From Rugalucina vietnamica (lineage: Eukaryota > Mollusca > Bivalvia > Lucinida > Lucinidae), in assembly GCA_964017185.1 (NCBI GenBank), contig OZ024872.1, positions 38,632,188 through 38,696,187 of the forward strand: a DNA stretch of 64,000 bases, in the 5' to 3' direction. Both the position numbers and the translations under genes were made by a program. The notes under the pieces are model-generated. The model was not told the DNA's origin. It saw only the letters and a program-made list of their open reading frames with translations, and made no database searches. Below are positions 43,326-54,789 of the stretch, piece by piece (positions within the stretch are counted from its first letter, which is position 1; every line of letters begins with the position of its first letter).

Positions 43326-43450
43326 ACCGATTGATTGATTGGGGTTTAACGTCTCGCCAACAGCTATGGTCATATGGAGACGGGATCTCGTTTATAGTCT
43401 CAATCCGAAGGACTGGAGAAGCCCGGGATCGAACCTGCGACCACTGGTTT
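43326..43450. repeat. Dispersed SINE-like repeat fragment
   Basis: GATTGATTGATTGGGGTTTA, ACGTCTCGCC, GGTCATATGGAGACGGGAT and CGGGATCGAACCTGCGACC. The last resembles a tRNA-type T arm. Pieces of the same sequence occur inside the 30.7 and 49.1 kb MITEs. Confidence 0.6.
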
Positions 43451-43612
43451 ACGTTAGAACCGAGGCGGTTCAAGCGAGTACCCGCAATGTATTTTTGGAT
43501 CAAAAATAAGAAAATTATGTATACCCTTGTAAACCCCAGTTTTGCTATATAAAAATGGGGTTTAAGGGGGTATTCATTTCACGGACATGTTTTCCTGATG
43601 AGTTAGCCACAA
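43451..43612. mobile_element. GAACCGCC-hairpin repeat, half copy
   Basis: TTAGAACCGAGGCGGTTCAA, GTACCCGCAATGTA, CAAAAATAAGAAAA and CCCCAGTTTTGCTATATAAA with its ATGGGGTTTAAG partner. Confidence 0.8.
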
Positions 43613-44064
43613 AGTGATACTTTTTGATTGCAAAAACTTTTACCCAAACTGACTCCAAGCTATTGTCCATTTCAGTGAGGTGCATGTGTGGGGGTTTCCT
43701 TGTGGACAAGTAACATTACACCACCGGAATTTAAGGTTCTATCTTTTCTGAAAAGATTCCGGAAATAATACTGAAGAAGATATGGAGCTGTCATTTTTGT
43801 CTGGCTTGAATAGCCACAATCTGAGTTTGATGAAAATCAAGGAAAGTTGTTTACCTCTAATACTGCTTATGTTAATACTGGTATTTCAGACCACTAAAAT
43901 AAATTGTTTTTGCTAGTCACAGTTGCAGGGAACTTAATTTCATGATCTTTTGCAAGTAGGTCAAACCCATTTTCACTTTCCAAGTTTAACTGTTAATCGG
44001 AAAAAAACAACCAGGATGGTCTAATGGCATACACAGTAACCATGGCTCCTTAACCAAAGACAAA
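43613..44064. other. Unassigned sequence
   Basis: No exon or repeat recognised. Confidence 0.4.
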
Positions 44065-44305
44065 TGAGCCGCGACGCGAGAAAACCGGGCTTTGGGATTT
44101 CCGACCAGGTCCGACACAAACCGACCTGTACAGTCACAGAAACGGGCTAGAAGCTTGAAATTTGGGGTTTAAGAAGAAGAGAAACTTTACTATCCGTGCA
44201 GCGAAAACAAAGGCGCTGATCAGCTTCGCAGTTACTGCGAAGCTGATCTGCGCCTTTGTTTTCGCACAGGCAAAAATCAGGTTTTCTCACGATGCGCCTC
44301 AAATT
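44065..44305. mobile_element. Cross-hairpin MITE copy
   Basis: ATGAGCCGCGACGCGAGAAA at the left and TTTTCTCACGATGCGCCTCA at the right. The hairpin GATCAGCTTCGCAGTTACTG with CGAAGCTGATC is perfect. Confidence 0.88.
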
Positions 44306-44749
44306 ATTTAACCGTATTTGGAAACATTCATGTCGGAATCTCTGTGAACTACTAGGTCAAACGGAGTTTCTAACAAAGTCAATTCAATTTTAGAAGGAAA
44401 ATAATTGTACTATGTCGTGTCGATAAACAATCATTTTTACTAGGCTTGTAAACATGTATGCTATTTCAGAAACTCGAACAACACTGGGGGGCTAACAAAA
44501 CATGAAAAGTAGCCATTACAGCTCGTAAAGTAATAACAGGAAGGCGCTTAACATCTTAATTAAGGATCTTGTATAGCACAAGAGCATAATTATGCGACAT
44601 CATGCAACGCACATCTTTGAACACTAATTGTTTTGTATTACGCTTAAATGCTAGTCAGCACTATTCGGTTGACTTTAATGAAACAAAGCCCCTTGCGTGT
44701 TTGATGGCAATGTTACCTTTCGCCCAATCAACAACTTGTTTACTGTGAC

Positions 44750-45605
44750 GATCGTTCTTTTTCACCTATTTGCAAAATGAGAAGCAAAATGTTAGAAGGA
44801 TGACTAAAAATGATTGCCATTGATGACAAACGGTACAACAAGCACCAGGTTGTTTTTGGAACCACGTCCCCTCCTACCGGGAAGGCTGGCGATATCCTGA
44901 TCAAAGTGCAAGGAATTAATTTTTGATTGCCCCCATAGCAAAGGGGAAATGACGGGTTTTGACAATAGGATCCTTGCTACAGTGGTAGTTGCTATTGTGA
45001 GGTGCATGGCAAAAAAACCTAGTTTCAATTTGTGTTATATGGCGGGGGCTTATAGCAGGGCACTGAAACCCGTAAACGCCATAATCCCCTTAAGTCATCG
45101 TACGTGGGGTACCGTGGTCACATACAACTGGTGCATTATGTATAGCATTTTAATACATGTACTGAGTAGTTCATACATGTATACGGTTAACAAAATGCCA
45201 AGGACTGTATTTCTTGAGCGCTACTGTTTAAGTAATTTAAGTAGTGCTACTGTGTTTAACTGTGGTTTTGATAAGAAAGCAGTATCCATATGACCGACAA
45301 GTTCTCGATTGTAGCCTAACAAGTTACAATTACTAACAATGCGTTTCTTACAATAAACTCAGTCTGATAATAATTAATATGATCTTCGCATGTAAGCTAT
45401 AAAATGGTGGTTCCATTCTAAGAATGATCATCGTTAAAGGCTACACGACAATAATTTTTCTCAGGGCTGATATGTGACACTTAAATCGGATGGTTATATG
45501 TAATCATCAGATCAAGGCACTAAATGTATTCGTATATATAGATCTCTACATGTATTTTTCTTATGTACTCGCGATTGTGTTCTATGGTATAAAATGACGT
45601 CAAAG
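44750..45605 (+). repeat. Segmental duplication, copy 1
   Basis: GGGGAAATGACGGGTTTTGA, CATAGCAGGGCACTGAAA, ACAAGTTCTCGAT and CTGATATGTGACACTTAAA occur here and in the same order in 50640-52330. The second copy is interrupted by an inverted-repeat element and this one ends at a mariner. Confidence 0.8.
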
Positions 45606-45715
45606 TACGAGGTGTGATCAGAAAGTTCTAAGCCTCAAGTGCATGTGATTATCAGGGAATAAAAATCTGGTGATTACTTTTCAATATAATCCCCCTTCAA
45701 TGCAGTGCACTCAGT

Positions 45716-46275
45716 CTATCTGTGTTCGGGCTTGCTTATCCCTTCCAAATAGAAGTCCTTTTCCTGGTCCTCCAAATACTCGTTCACTGCCGCTATGACG
45801 CCTTCATTGCTTCCAAACTGTGTTCTACGAAGATTGGATTTCAATTTTGGGAATAGAAAGAAGTCAGAAGGGGTCATATCAGGAGAATATGGGGAATGGG
45901 AAATGAGGAAAGACTTCGAATCCGCATTCAGTCGCAACAGCCATGGCAACTTGCGATGTGTGAGCAGGCGCATTGTCCTGCAAGAGCAGAACGCATCGAG
46001 TCAATTTTCCTCTCCTCTTTCTTGCAATTTCCTGGCGCAAACGCCTCAATTCTGCTGCATAATATGCACAATTTATCGTGCCAAATTGTTCAAGATAATC
46101 AATCATGATTATCCCCTGACTATTCCAAAAGACTGAGACCATCACCTTCCCTGCCGAAGAAGCTCTCTTAAACTTCTTGGGAGGGGTGAGCCAGGGTGCT
46201 TCCATTGCATGCTTTGCATTTTCGACTCTGGGTTAAAGTGATGAACCCATGTCTCATCTTGGGTTACAACTCGGT
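45716..46275 (-). pseudogene. mariner transposase, 5'-truncated and frameshifted
   Basis: Transposases of this family cut and paste the element through a D,D(34)D active site. The minus strand shows all three acidic positions in order, in different frames: VVTQDETW (about 46256), LLQDNAPAH (about 45990) and HSPYSPDMTPSDFFLFPKLK (about 45870). The helix-turn-helix N-terminal half is missing, replaced by SINE sequence, and at least two frameshifts separate the blocks. The protein cannot be made as it stands, so the copy can only move if helped by another source. Confidence 0.92.
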
Positions 46276-46289
46276 CGATAAAATCACCT

Positions 46290-46500
46290 GGATCAAAATC
46301 CCACGTCCCGTCCCTGATGGGATTCGAGCCCGGACCGCCGGGGTAGAAATCCAATGCTCTAACCACTGAGCCAAAGAGTCGACTCCCTGACGCAGTATGT
46401 CAGAGATTGTACATATATGATACATTGTATCGAATAGATGTGCTATTTATAGAAGATAATCTCGAATGAATGAGTGGTGCAATGGGACATAACACACCCC
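46290..46500 (-). mobile_element. tRNA-derived SINE, copy 1 in mariner
   Basis: On the minus strand: GACTCTTTGGCTCAGTGGTT then AGAGCATTGG (A-box region), CCCCGGCGGTCCGGG, CTCGAATCCC (B-box-like) and CAGGGACGGGACGTGGGAT. The head TTATGTCCCATTGCACCACT lies at the other end. Confidence 0.88.
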
Positions 46501-46624
46501 CATTTCGAGAAATGATTACGAGAAAGTCATTTTATGACTATATGACTCAAATGGTCGATTTCCGACGAGCCCCCATCTTACGAATATGGAAATTCGTGAA
46601 TAAGAGATGATGCACAGCTTGAAA

Positions 46625-46842
46625 AAAAAAATCCCACGTCCCTGATGGGATTCGAACCCGGATCGCCGGGGTAAAAATCCATTCCAATGCTCCAGCCACT
46701 GAGCCAAAGAGTCGTCTCCCTGGCGCAGTATGTCAGAGATTGTACATATGTGATACATTGTATCGAATAGCTGTGCTATCTATAGAAGCTACGCATCATA
46801 GATAATCTCGAATGAATGAGTGCAATGGGACATAACACAATT
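46625..46842 (-). mobile_element. tRNA-derived SINE, copy 2 in mariner
   Basis: Same order as copy 1 with an intact GGTTCGAATCC B-box. It lies 333 bases from copy 1, with an A-rich stretch between, forming a head-to-tail dimer. Confidence 0.88.
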
Positions 46843-47132
46843 ACATAGAATGACAGCTTGAACAAGCATTTTGTCTTATGGAATGCTTTGAAGTGTATCA
46901 GGCTTAGAACTTTCTGATCACACCTCGTACGTACAGACAAATTCAGTTTTCTTGGAGTATGTAGGCGCTGGAGCATAATCTACTGAATAACGCTTTGCTA
47001 TATGTACACGGGCGGAATCATTTCTAATACATAGTGTATCGTCATTAGAAAGATGATAATAGCTGGTCAGTTCTGGTCTTAGTTATATTTAGAGAATTGT
47101 TTCTACGAGTAATTGATATAAACTGAACCTCA

Positions 47133-47727
47133 ACGCGACAAAATGTACCTTCGGACATCCTGACATTTCTAGTAGAAAGCAGCAAAAATGCGAAAAAATG
47201 ATGTAATATACGTTATAGAAATAACACCTTATTTGTTATCTTTGAACACTGGGCTACCAAATGAATGAGGTTTTAAACATATGTTTTGTCAATATTTTGA
47301 GTTATCTGCCCTTGTTTTAGCCCATAATACCCATAATTTTCCTATATTCATTGTTAAACGGTAACCATAGCAACCGCATCATGATAAAAATAGACAAAAT
47401 AATTACGACAGATTGTCTGTAAGGATGTTATGCTTCTATCTTAGCAATCGGTTCTGACCAGTGCTTAAACAGTTTTAAGCAAATGCATCGAGTTTTGTAA
47501 GCTCTACTAACATGCAGAAATTCATAACGCAACTTTGACGTCATTTTTCATAACAATGACGTATGTAGGGTTCATATAGTAAATTGATGATAACTCACAA
47601 AATAACTGACATAATCTGGTCAAATAAAGTGTAAGAGACTCTAGAAACATCATACATTCAGCGTAACTTTATTTTTCTAATACTTATAAATTGTCCTAAG
47701 GTACATTTTCTCACGTTGTGGCCCAAC
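47133..47727. mobile_element. ~595 bp inverted-repeat element
   Basis: CAACGCGACAAAATGTACCT with TCGGACA at the left and the complement of AAGGTACATTTTCTCACG at the right. A partial copy of the right half is at 62320-62540. Contains TGACGTCATTTTTCA near 47540. Confidence 0.7.
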
Positions 47728-48019
47728 TACGAGGGGGCGAAGCCCCGAGTAGTTTATATCAATTACGAGTAGAACAATTTTCTAAATGTTTTGTATCAGG
47801 GTCCAACCAGAATCAAGCATGCAATTTTCCCATGACTTCATTGTTTTAGATTGTCAGTTAATTACCAAGAATGACAGGTATAATGTTTTTTTTTCTTTTC
47901 TGCTTATCTTGCTGATAAGCTGATTTATTGTTTGACCTAAAACACAGCAACTTTTGAATTTGAAATGCTGGTATGTCACGTGACATAATTTGAAAACTTT
48001 AGTTGTTCATTTACAAAAA
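47728..48019. other. Unassigned sequence
   Basis: A small hairpin CTACGAGGGGGCGAAGCCCC at 47727-47753. Nothing else. Confidence 0.4.
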
Positions 48020-48190
48020 ATGGATGTGCTAGATGATGAAAATGACAAATTGATTTTAAGCCAAATTGCTGATGCACTGGAAAATAAATATTTGGAGACA
48101 AGCCCATTTGAGGACAAGCATGAGGATATATTTCTCTGGATGCACCTTCAATTTCTGATAAACCAATTTAGCTTGATTAAAGCTGTCTAG
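48020..48190 (+). CDS. Possible small ORF, unknown product
   Basis: An open frame of 56 codons begins AAAAAATGG (fair start context) with MDVLDDENDKLILSQIADAL and ends KAV. AATAAA follows at 48264. The peptide is acidic with a helical look. It has no known domain, no signal peptide and no homologue I can name. It could be a retrocopied fragment or chance; it is listed only because start context, frame and polyadenylation signal agree. Confidence 0.2.
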   Translation: MDVLDDENDKLILSQIADALENKYLETSPFEDKHEDIFLWMHLQFLINQFSLIKAV

Positions 48191-49148
48191 TTGTGCTGAA
48201 TTTTCATATCTTATATATTTCTTTTTTTATTTTTATCATTCATATTGGATATCTATTGCTGTAAATAAAATACATGCTTGAAAACTTCTTTAATTTTTCC
48301 ACTCATAGGAAACAGGTGTCTGGCAAACAAATCAATTCTGACATATCAGTGCCCTAACTTCCCTGTGCAGTGTATCAGGTAGTAAGAGCACGACCTAGAT
48401 AACAGACTCAGTACAAGCCATAGGAAATTTTAGCTCCACCTACTTACTAAGAAAGGCTAGATTTTCTCATAGCCATGGTTTACTCACATATTGCACAAGC
48501 AACATCAAAGAGAAAACTCTAGACCATGATACAAATTATAATAACCTACCATTAAAAATAATCAGAGAGTACACCTTCCCTTATTGAAAAATCACGCATT
48601 TATGGTTAACGAACTTATTTGTTGTTTCGCAACTTTTTTGTTGTTGCTTAGTAACGTTTGTAGCAGTAAACCGATTTTGCGGAGCTGAGAAAAGGTTCTT
48701 TTCTCGCCATATTGGTAACAAAGAGCAATGATAATAACGAATACGTTTAAAAATGGCAACATATAGATCCTGAAAGGTTTTATGGAAACCATTATAAACA
48801 AATAAAATCGACTCGTGACGTTTTAGGGTTTACTGGTGTGACGTATTTACTACACATTTTAACATATTTTGGTTACTTGAATGAGAAACGCTATCCCAAA
48901 TGTTAGAATATGTCGGTACTGATTACATTTATTTACGCTCAACAAAAGTTCTAAGCGGCCAATATGAAATTTTAAATTTTGGCAAAAATAATTGACGTTA
49001 AGAAATCGTTTTATTCACACATTTTTGTATATTATATTGGCTATTGTGACACCAAATATACATCCAGTGTCATTTTATCGCCGATACCGCCGATACCGCC
49101 ACTTTTGGATTTCGCATGTTTAGCTTCTGATCATTGTCATTCTGCTAT
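48191..49148. other. Unassigned sequence
   Basis: CGATACCGCCGATACCGCC short repeat at 49081. No gene. Confidence 0.4.
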
Positions 49149-49720
49149 AATACTCCTCCTCAAAAAAATCCTGTCACCTAAAGTCGTAAGAATTGCAAAT
49201 CTTTTTCGCATTCTGTATATTCTGTTATAAACTTGTTTGGTGTGCTCATACCCTTTACTATCATATTCCTAACCCCAAACTGTGATTATTTTTGCTTTTA
49301 CGTCCTATTAACATGTTATGTGATATCTATGGAGATAGAGCATGCTGAAAATGTTATTCGAAGGTCTGTAGGGGCCCTGGATCGAAACCACGACCCCTGA
49401 ATACAAAAAAGCGGCTATAAGCTTTACTTTAAGACACCTGATAGGCTGTAGGCTTCTACACTGTATTTGTATCCTGAGGAAGCTACCATGGGCTAGTCGC
49501 TAGAATGAAGTCACCCTCCAGGTTACTCACTCTTTTGTGCCCTTCATCAGTTTCTTTAACTGGGCATGCGCAATAGGCATACACTGCATGAGAAATAACT
49601 GTTTATACACTCGATTGTGTCAAGTATTTCAAATTTAGTAGCAACGGAACACAATTTTCGTTTATTTGTTGAGTGATTGCAGCACAACTGGGTGACCGGA
49701 TTTTTTTGAGGAGGAGTATA
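49149..49720. mobile_element. ~570 bp MITE, TA-flanked, copy 2
   Basis: TACTCCTCCTCAAAAAAATC at the left pairs with GATTTTTTTGAGGAGGAGTA at the right, and the interior is shared with the copy at 30733-31278. Confidence 0.88.
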
Positions 49721-50112
49721 GATTTTCACCGACAAAACTTCACTCGTTCTCACAATTGTGGGGAGTAGTGCCACGTAGTTTTTTCGTAATCGGTCTTCCT
49801 TCGTGACTGACGTCATTCCCATCTACCGTCGTACTTGCCTTTTTCACGTCTTTCCAGCTATGCATAGGTGCATACTATCAGGCGTGCATAAAGACAAAAG
49901 TTGTGAGAGTTTGAAATTGATAAATGGCATGTTCTTTCATCTACATTGTTAATAAATGGTGTCCATGTTGAACGGTACTAAGAAATAAGCAGTGACTAGA
50001 AACTGACAAAACCATTGACATGCTTGTATACACGTCCATAAAACCCAAACTGTAAAATATTCGTCAAGCCAGGTAAGTCTGAAACACATCACGAAAACAT
50101 GTCCATGAAAAT

Positions 50113-50360
50113 ATACCCCCACATACCACACTTTTATATAGCAAAACTGGGGTTCACAGGGGTTAACCTATTTTTCTTATTTTTGATCCAAAACCTAGAT
50201 TGTCGGTACTCGTTAGAATCGCCTCGGCGAGGCGTTCTAACGTGTACCCACAATCGATGTTTTGAATAAAAATATTGGAAGAATCAATTTTTCTCCAAAC
50301 TGAATTTCTCCATTTTGATGCTGTAAAAAATCTCTGTATATTGCATGGGCAATTTTTCAT
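50113..50360. mobile_element. GAACCGCC-hairpin repeat copy
   Basis: TATATAGCAAAACTGGGGTT, AGAATCGCCTCGGCGAGGCG with TTCTAACGTGTACCCACAAT, and TTGCATGGGCAATTTTTC. Confidence 0.85.
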
Positions 50361-50639
50361 AATGAACAAGAATGTGTTGTTAATCAAGGGAACGGCTGCT
50401 TTCATGACACTGTATCAAATCCTATTTTAGCGAAGACATTGCTGATATCAAGCCTGCTGACCGACCCCTGTTCTTCGATGGCCACCTGATTTATTAATGT
50501 TGAACGAAAACATTAAGTGGGATTGTACGTAAGCTAGCATTTCGGCATGATTTCGGACCATCAAAATGCAGGTAAAACCAAAATATGTCATTATGTAAGA
50601 GATATTTGGTGACAGCCTAGAACTTTGGTTGAGTGTATA

Positions 50640-52330
50640 TAGCCTCTTATAGCTCGTTTTAAGAGCAAAGCAGTTCCGTCATTTGTAACCACTGCACCCC
50701 CCCCCACCTAGGGGTAAGGGTGGGGGTAGCTGGGCTAAACTTGCAGGGCAGTTACTTTTCGAGAGTCCTCTCAGTGCAGGGGAAATGACGGGGTTTTGAC
50801 ATTTAGATCCTTACCCCATGGAGATTTTCTGTTGCGAAGGGCGGGGCAAAGAGTATAGTTTTGACCTCCAGTTTGCCCCCTGAGGGTGGGGCTCATAGCA
50901 GGGCACTGAAAGCTAAAAAATAATAATCCCCGCCCTTCCCCGCAGGTGAGAAAGCAGTGGTTACAAATGACTGGTGCATAAGTGACAAGTTCTCGATCGT
51001 AGTAGACAGTGACAAACGTAGACAATGGGCTCGTAGCAATATATACCCATCAAAAGAAGTTTTGCACCAGTTAATATTTTTCTCATTTTAAAATAATGTC
51101 TAGTATAGATATTTTTCAAATAAACTTTTAAAACTTAACACCATCTTAAAGGGCTGGACTTCCTGAATGACAAATCAATATTTCTTCTTAAAATGATTAA
51201 ATAAAAATGTGCAAAATGCATGTTTTTGAAAACACCAAAATTTGGGATGCAGCAAAAAGCCCACATCTTTATTTCTGGGCTTCCAAACCCGAATTCGTTT
51301 CACATCCTCATTCGGGATACTGAAAGCAATCATTTAAAACAAAAAACTAAAAACTGAATTTTTTTGACAAAAACACTATTTTTGACAAAAAATAACGATT
51401 TTTGAGATTTTGTTTAAATTCTCAGATAAAGCTTAGTAACTCATCTCTCCAATAAAATGGGTTGTTTTTCTTTCAAACACAGCATGCAGCACCCATTAAT
51501 GTTTAACGGAAGGTACTGGTTTTCAACCCATCCAAATTCAGAATTTTTAAAAAGCTGCATGTCAAAAAAGTACTCATGCAACATCTTTGACATGAAATTG
51601 CCTTTAACAGAAAGAAAACAGGCGGCAGTTTTTGTTGTCAAAACATCTCATAGTGATCAAAAATTGAAATGAATTTCGATTTTACTCATTTTTTCCAATA
51701 TTTATCATTTTTTCTCAAAACTTGCAATTTTGTCAAAAAATGAATTTTTACTAAAATTTTGAGATTTTTTAAATTGTTTTTAGGCTTAATCATTAGCTTT
51801 GGAGCTCTTGTGTGTAAATTCGGAAACAAAAATGTGTTCTTGATGTTGTGGCATTTTTTGTGGAATTTTTTCGATTTTCCAATTTTCAGCATTTACAGAA
51901 AATTAGAATTTTAAATTTTGCCTAAAATCGTTTCCGCAACAATTTTTGGTCTTATCACACACATTAACACACTCTTTCAGACTGTGCAACTCCAAAAAGC
52001 TAACTTTAAAATTTGTTAGTTAAAATGTATATTAAAAATATGAAAAAATCTAAATGGTGCAAAACTTCTTTTGATGAGTATAGTAAAGCTGATAATTACA
52101 AACATTATCTTCTATATAAGCTATAAAATGGTTGTTCTACGCTAGGAATCATTAAATCCTATAATGACAATTATTTTTATCGAGGCTGATATGTGACACT
52201 TAAAAACGGATAGTTATATTGTTGTAATTACCAGATTAAGGCAACTTTTATAATAATAATGTACTTTTCTTGTGTGTTTGTGTTTTGTTCTAGGCGTCAT
52301 ATGATGCCAATGCCCGCTCTGTCCTTATCT
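50640..52330 (+). repeat. Segmental duplication, copy 2
   Basis: Matches 44750-45605 in order (GGGGAAATGACGGGGTTTTG near 50780, ATAGCAGGGCACTGAAA near 50894, TAAGCTATAAAATGGTTGTT near 52117), with the insertion at 51046-52078. Confidence 0.8.
51046..52078. mobile_element. ~1.03 kb TA-flanked inverted-repeat element
   Basis: CCCATCAAAAGAAGTTTTGC with ACCA at the left pairs with GGTGCAAAACTTCTTTTGAT at the right; TA lies outside both. The interior is rich in TTTTTGACAAAAA and GATTTTTGAGATTTT runs. The ORF at 51457-51672 has no transposase motif. It interrupts the segmental duplication. Confidence 0.9.
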
Positions 52331-52383
52331 TGTTTTTAAAACTCATATTTACGAGGAAACTTTATTGTTCTCGTAACAAATGG

Positions 52384-52445
52384 TTCACCGAAGAAGAACT
52401 GCAGGGATCCTATTCAATCTGATCCGTGTAGTTCTTCTTCGGTGA
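52384..52445. repeat. 16 bp stem hairpin
   Basis: TCACCGAAGAAGAACT and AGTTCTTCTTCGGTGA flank about 30 bases. Confidence 0.85.
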
Positions 52446-52904
52446 TCTCTAAATACTTTAACTGTCATATTTATTTTTCTGGAAGCAGTACGATATGTTT
52501 CGACATTAAACAATGCAATTTCAACATAAGAAGACAGTATAATTTAGCTTGCTATTTTAACCAAAATGCACACATTGTTAAATCTTTATTTGCCACTAAT
52601 GACACGGCTGTGTTACAGTGTATGGTGTGTTGATGCTGTAAAAGGTTCTCCATAAATAAAATATAAAAAAGGGTTGATTCTTTGGAAGCAGTAAAAACAT
52701 CCAAAGGGAGATAGTATGGATTATATTTTAGCAGACCATTATTTCCTTTCGGTCCACTGAAGAAGCATTGGTTATTTATAAATCCTCTTGAACTGCTCTT
52801 TATGTAGATCGTCAAACATGTATGTAGTTTATCTGTTTTATCTGCTTGTACCGCTGCCTTTGTCTCCAGGCAAAGCCTGCAACTGACTAACCGACCAACC
52901 GAGG
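52446..52904. other. Unassigned sequence
   Basis: TTTGGAAGCAGTAAAAACAT with GGGAGATAGTATGG is shared with 37930-37970. Confidence 0.4.
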
Positions 52905-53133
52905 TTATAAAACTTTTTTCATTCTCAGCTCAGCTGAGACTAAAATTTATCCTGCTCATAAATGTTAAAATGCCAACAATTGTTGGCATTTTAACATTTA
53001 TTAGCAGGATAAATTACAGGCTTTTGTGATCTAAGCCCATTTTTTTATTATTTATTTGCGCTATTTTGGCATTTATGAGCAGTTTAAATTTTATGCTCAG
53101 CTGAGCGTGAAAAAAGTTTTATAACCTCCAGAC
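52905..53133. mobile_element. Small MITE with AACTTTTTTCAT ends, copy 2
   Basis: Terminal inverted repeats are AGGTTATAAAACTTTTTTCA and its complement before CCAGACCAGG. The centre is a palindrome around CCAACAATTGTTGG. It is the better preserved copy of the family. Confidence 0.8.
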
Positions 53134-53924
53134 CAGGTTACGTCTAGCTTCATACAATAATTAACCATGAAATGACCTTGACTTTCAATGCTCTTTATAA
53201 TGTTTGCTATTATAAATTTTCGAGTAGTATGAATTTCTTGGAAAACATGATGGACGTGTCCTGTTTTAAATATTTCAGTTTATAACGCAACGATTCTTAA
53301 CATCTGCCTGATAAACTTAAGGAATTTCATAAATAGCACCTTTATTTAGCTACTGACCTAATAAATGCCACATCTACAGACTAAATAATGACCTGGTTAC
53401 GGTTTTGTTCAACGCACCAAAAAGAAGGACGCTAATGACCTTTTTAGATGCGTTTTGTGACGTCATTATACGCCCATTGTTATGCAGTGTTACGTAAGTG
53501 AAACAATTGGGAAGAAAATTATGATCAAAATGGACTGCAGTGGTGGCGAAGTTTGAGGAGTCCTTCTGCGGAGTGATTACCTTAAGTATATAAAACAAAT
53601 GGTGGACAGCTAATCTCCTCACATCGGGTGAGTTTTTATTTCGCAAAATTTGTCCAGTTTCGTTGCATTTTAAAGTAAATAACGACCCAATGACCAAAAA
53701 TAAACTTATTTATCACATTCTGATCGTAAACTGGTGAAATGGCTCGATAGAACCTCGCCATGTCACCGGTTTACTAATCCTTGCGTGATAAACCCGTTTA
53801 TTTTTGGCCATTGGGTAGATTATAACTATGTCTACTGCCGTGTACCCTTAGTGTACCCACAAGGGCTTTATTGGTCGTTCGTCTATCAGATATGAGAATG
53901 ACCATCTGCATTTCTCGGTTAAAT
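53134..53924. other. Unassigned sequence
   Basis: No supported gene. AACTGGTGAAATGGC/GCCATGTCACCGGTTTA form a small stem near 53740. Confidence 0.4.
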
Positions 53925-54360
53925 AGTAGATAATCAAAATAAAACTGAGATCCTTTAAGAGTAGCGAACGTATTAATGCGAAAAGTGATGGGCCATACCG
54001 CGGTTTCGGCTACCATACCGCGATTTCGGCCTCTTCAGTGAACCCATATATTTGGCAAAATGCGGCCAAAGAGAATTACTGCAATTTTCCAACTTTCAAC
54101 AGGTAAGGATAGTCAATACAAAGACTACAATCCAACTTGGGCCAAATATAGATGTTCATGTGTGGCTGGCTAGGTCAATTCTTGCCCTTGTTGAAAAACA
54201 CAACATAAGTCAAACCGCTCGCCATTATGTCTGTTATTTCTTCGTATGTGTCAGGAGAAGAGTTAAATAAGCTTTAAGCTTCCATTCGAATCCTAATTTG
54301 TATTGCATTTAAATGTCTGATTTATATATGTATGTGATTTATTTGAATAAACACGTTTAA

Positions 54361-54610
54361 ACTAATTCTAGCCCTAAACGGTCGGTTGCAAGAGGAGCAA
54401 GTCAATGTCATGGAATCAGCAATGATCTTGGGCTTTGCGTTATTTGCGCTTTTCTTCATAATGAGCTGCTCCTTTGCTGATGAATCAGTGCCACTTTGAT
54501 CGCTCCTGTGCAGCCTGCCGGTTGCCAAGACTATGGGTATATTGAAATCCTTCAGAGAGGTTTTAGGGTGTATTTCTAGTGTTTCTTCTAGCAACCTTGA
54601 GAGTGCTGTC
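54361..54610 (-). pseudogene. LINE C-terminal fragment with zinc finger
   Basis: The minus strand reads TSLKDFNIPI and, after a diverged part, LTCSSCNRPFRARISL: a C-x2-C half of a C2H2-type finger that ends this kind of LINE protein. The second pair of metal ligands is not preserved. It belongs to the same LINE type as 38937-40200 but is the C-terminal part only. Confidence 0.7.
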
Positions 54611-54789
54611 CCACCTGTAATTCTCCATAGAAATTCCATTTCTTGTATACCTGTAATTCCATTTCTTTGGAAGTCGCTCATAAGGAATTCTTATAACATG
54701 GTCATTCTATCTTATAAATAAGAGCTGTCGGAGGACAGCGTGCTCGACTGCTTCTGACCTTTGTCAAACATAAGGCCAAACCCGACCAG

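Larger units (their letters stand above)
45608..46927 (-). mobile_element. mariner element with SINE dimer inside
   Basis: The ends CGAGGTGTGATCAGAAAGTT and AACTTTCTGATCACACCTCG are inverted repeats of about 26 bp, each next to a TA. The 3' part codes for a broken mariner transposase on the minus strand. Where the N-terminal DNA-binding half should be, there are two tandem copies of a tRNA-derived SINE. The whole is 1320 bp, about the normal mariner length by coincidence. Confidence 0.92.

Noticed and set aside
46290-46390. A functional tRNA gene
   Set aside because: A- and B-box-like sequences are present, but the acceptor stem does not close. The same sequence recurs as a longer dispersed unit, so it is a tRNA-derived SINE.
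54052-54270. 72-residue plus-strand ORF next to the inverted repeat, considered as transposase remnant
   Set aside because: No DDE-type or other transposase motif could be seen, and the neighbouring element is structured as a non-autonomous one.
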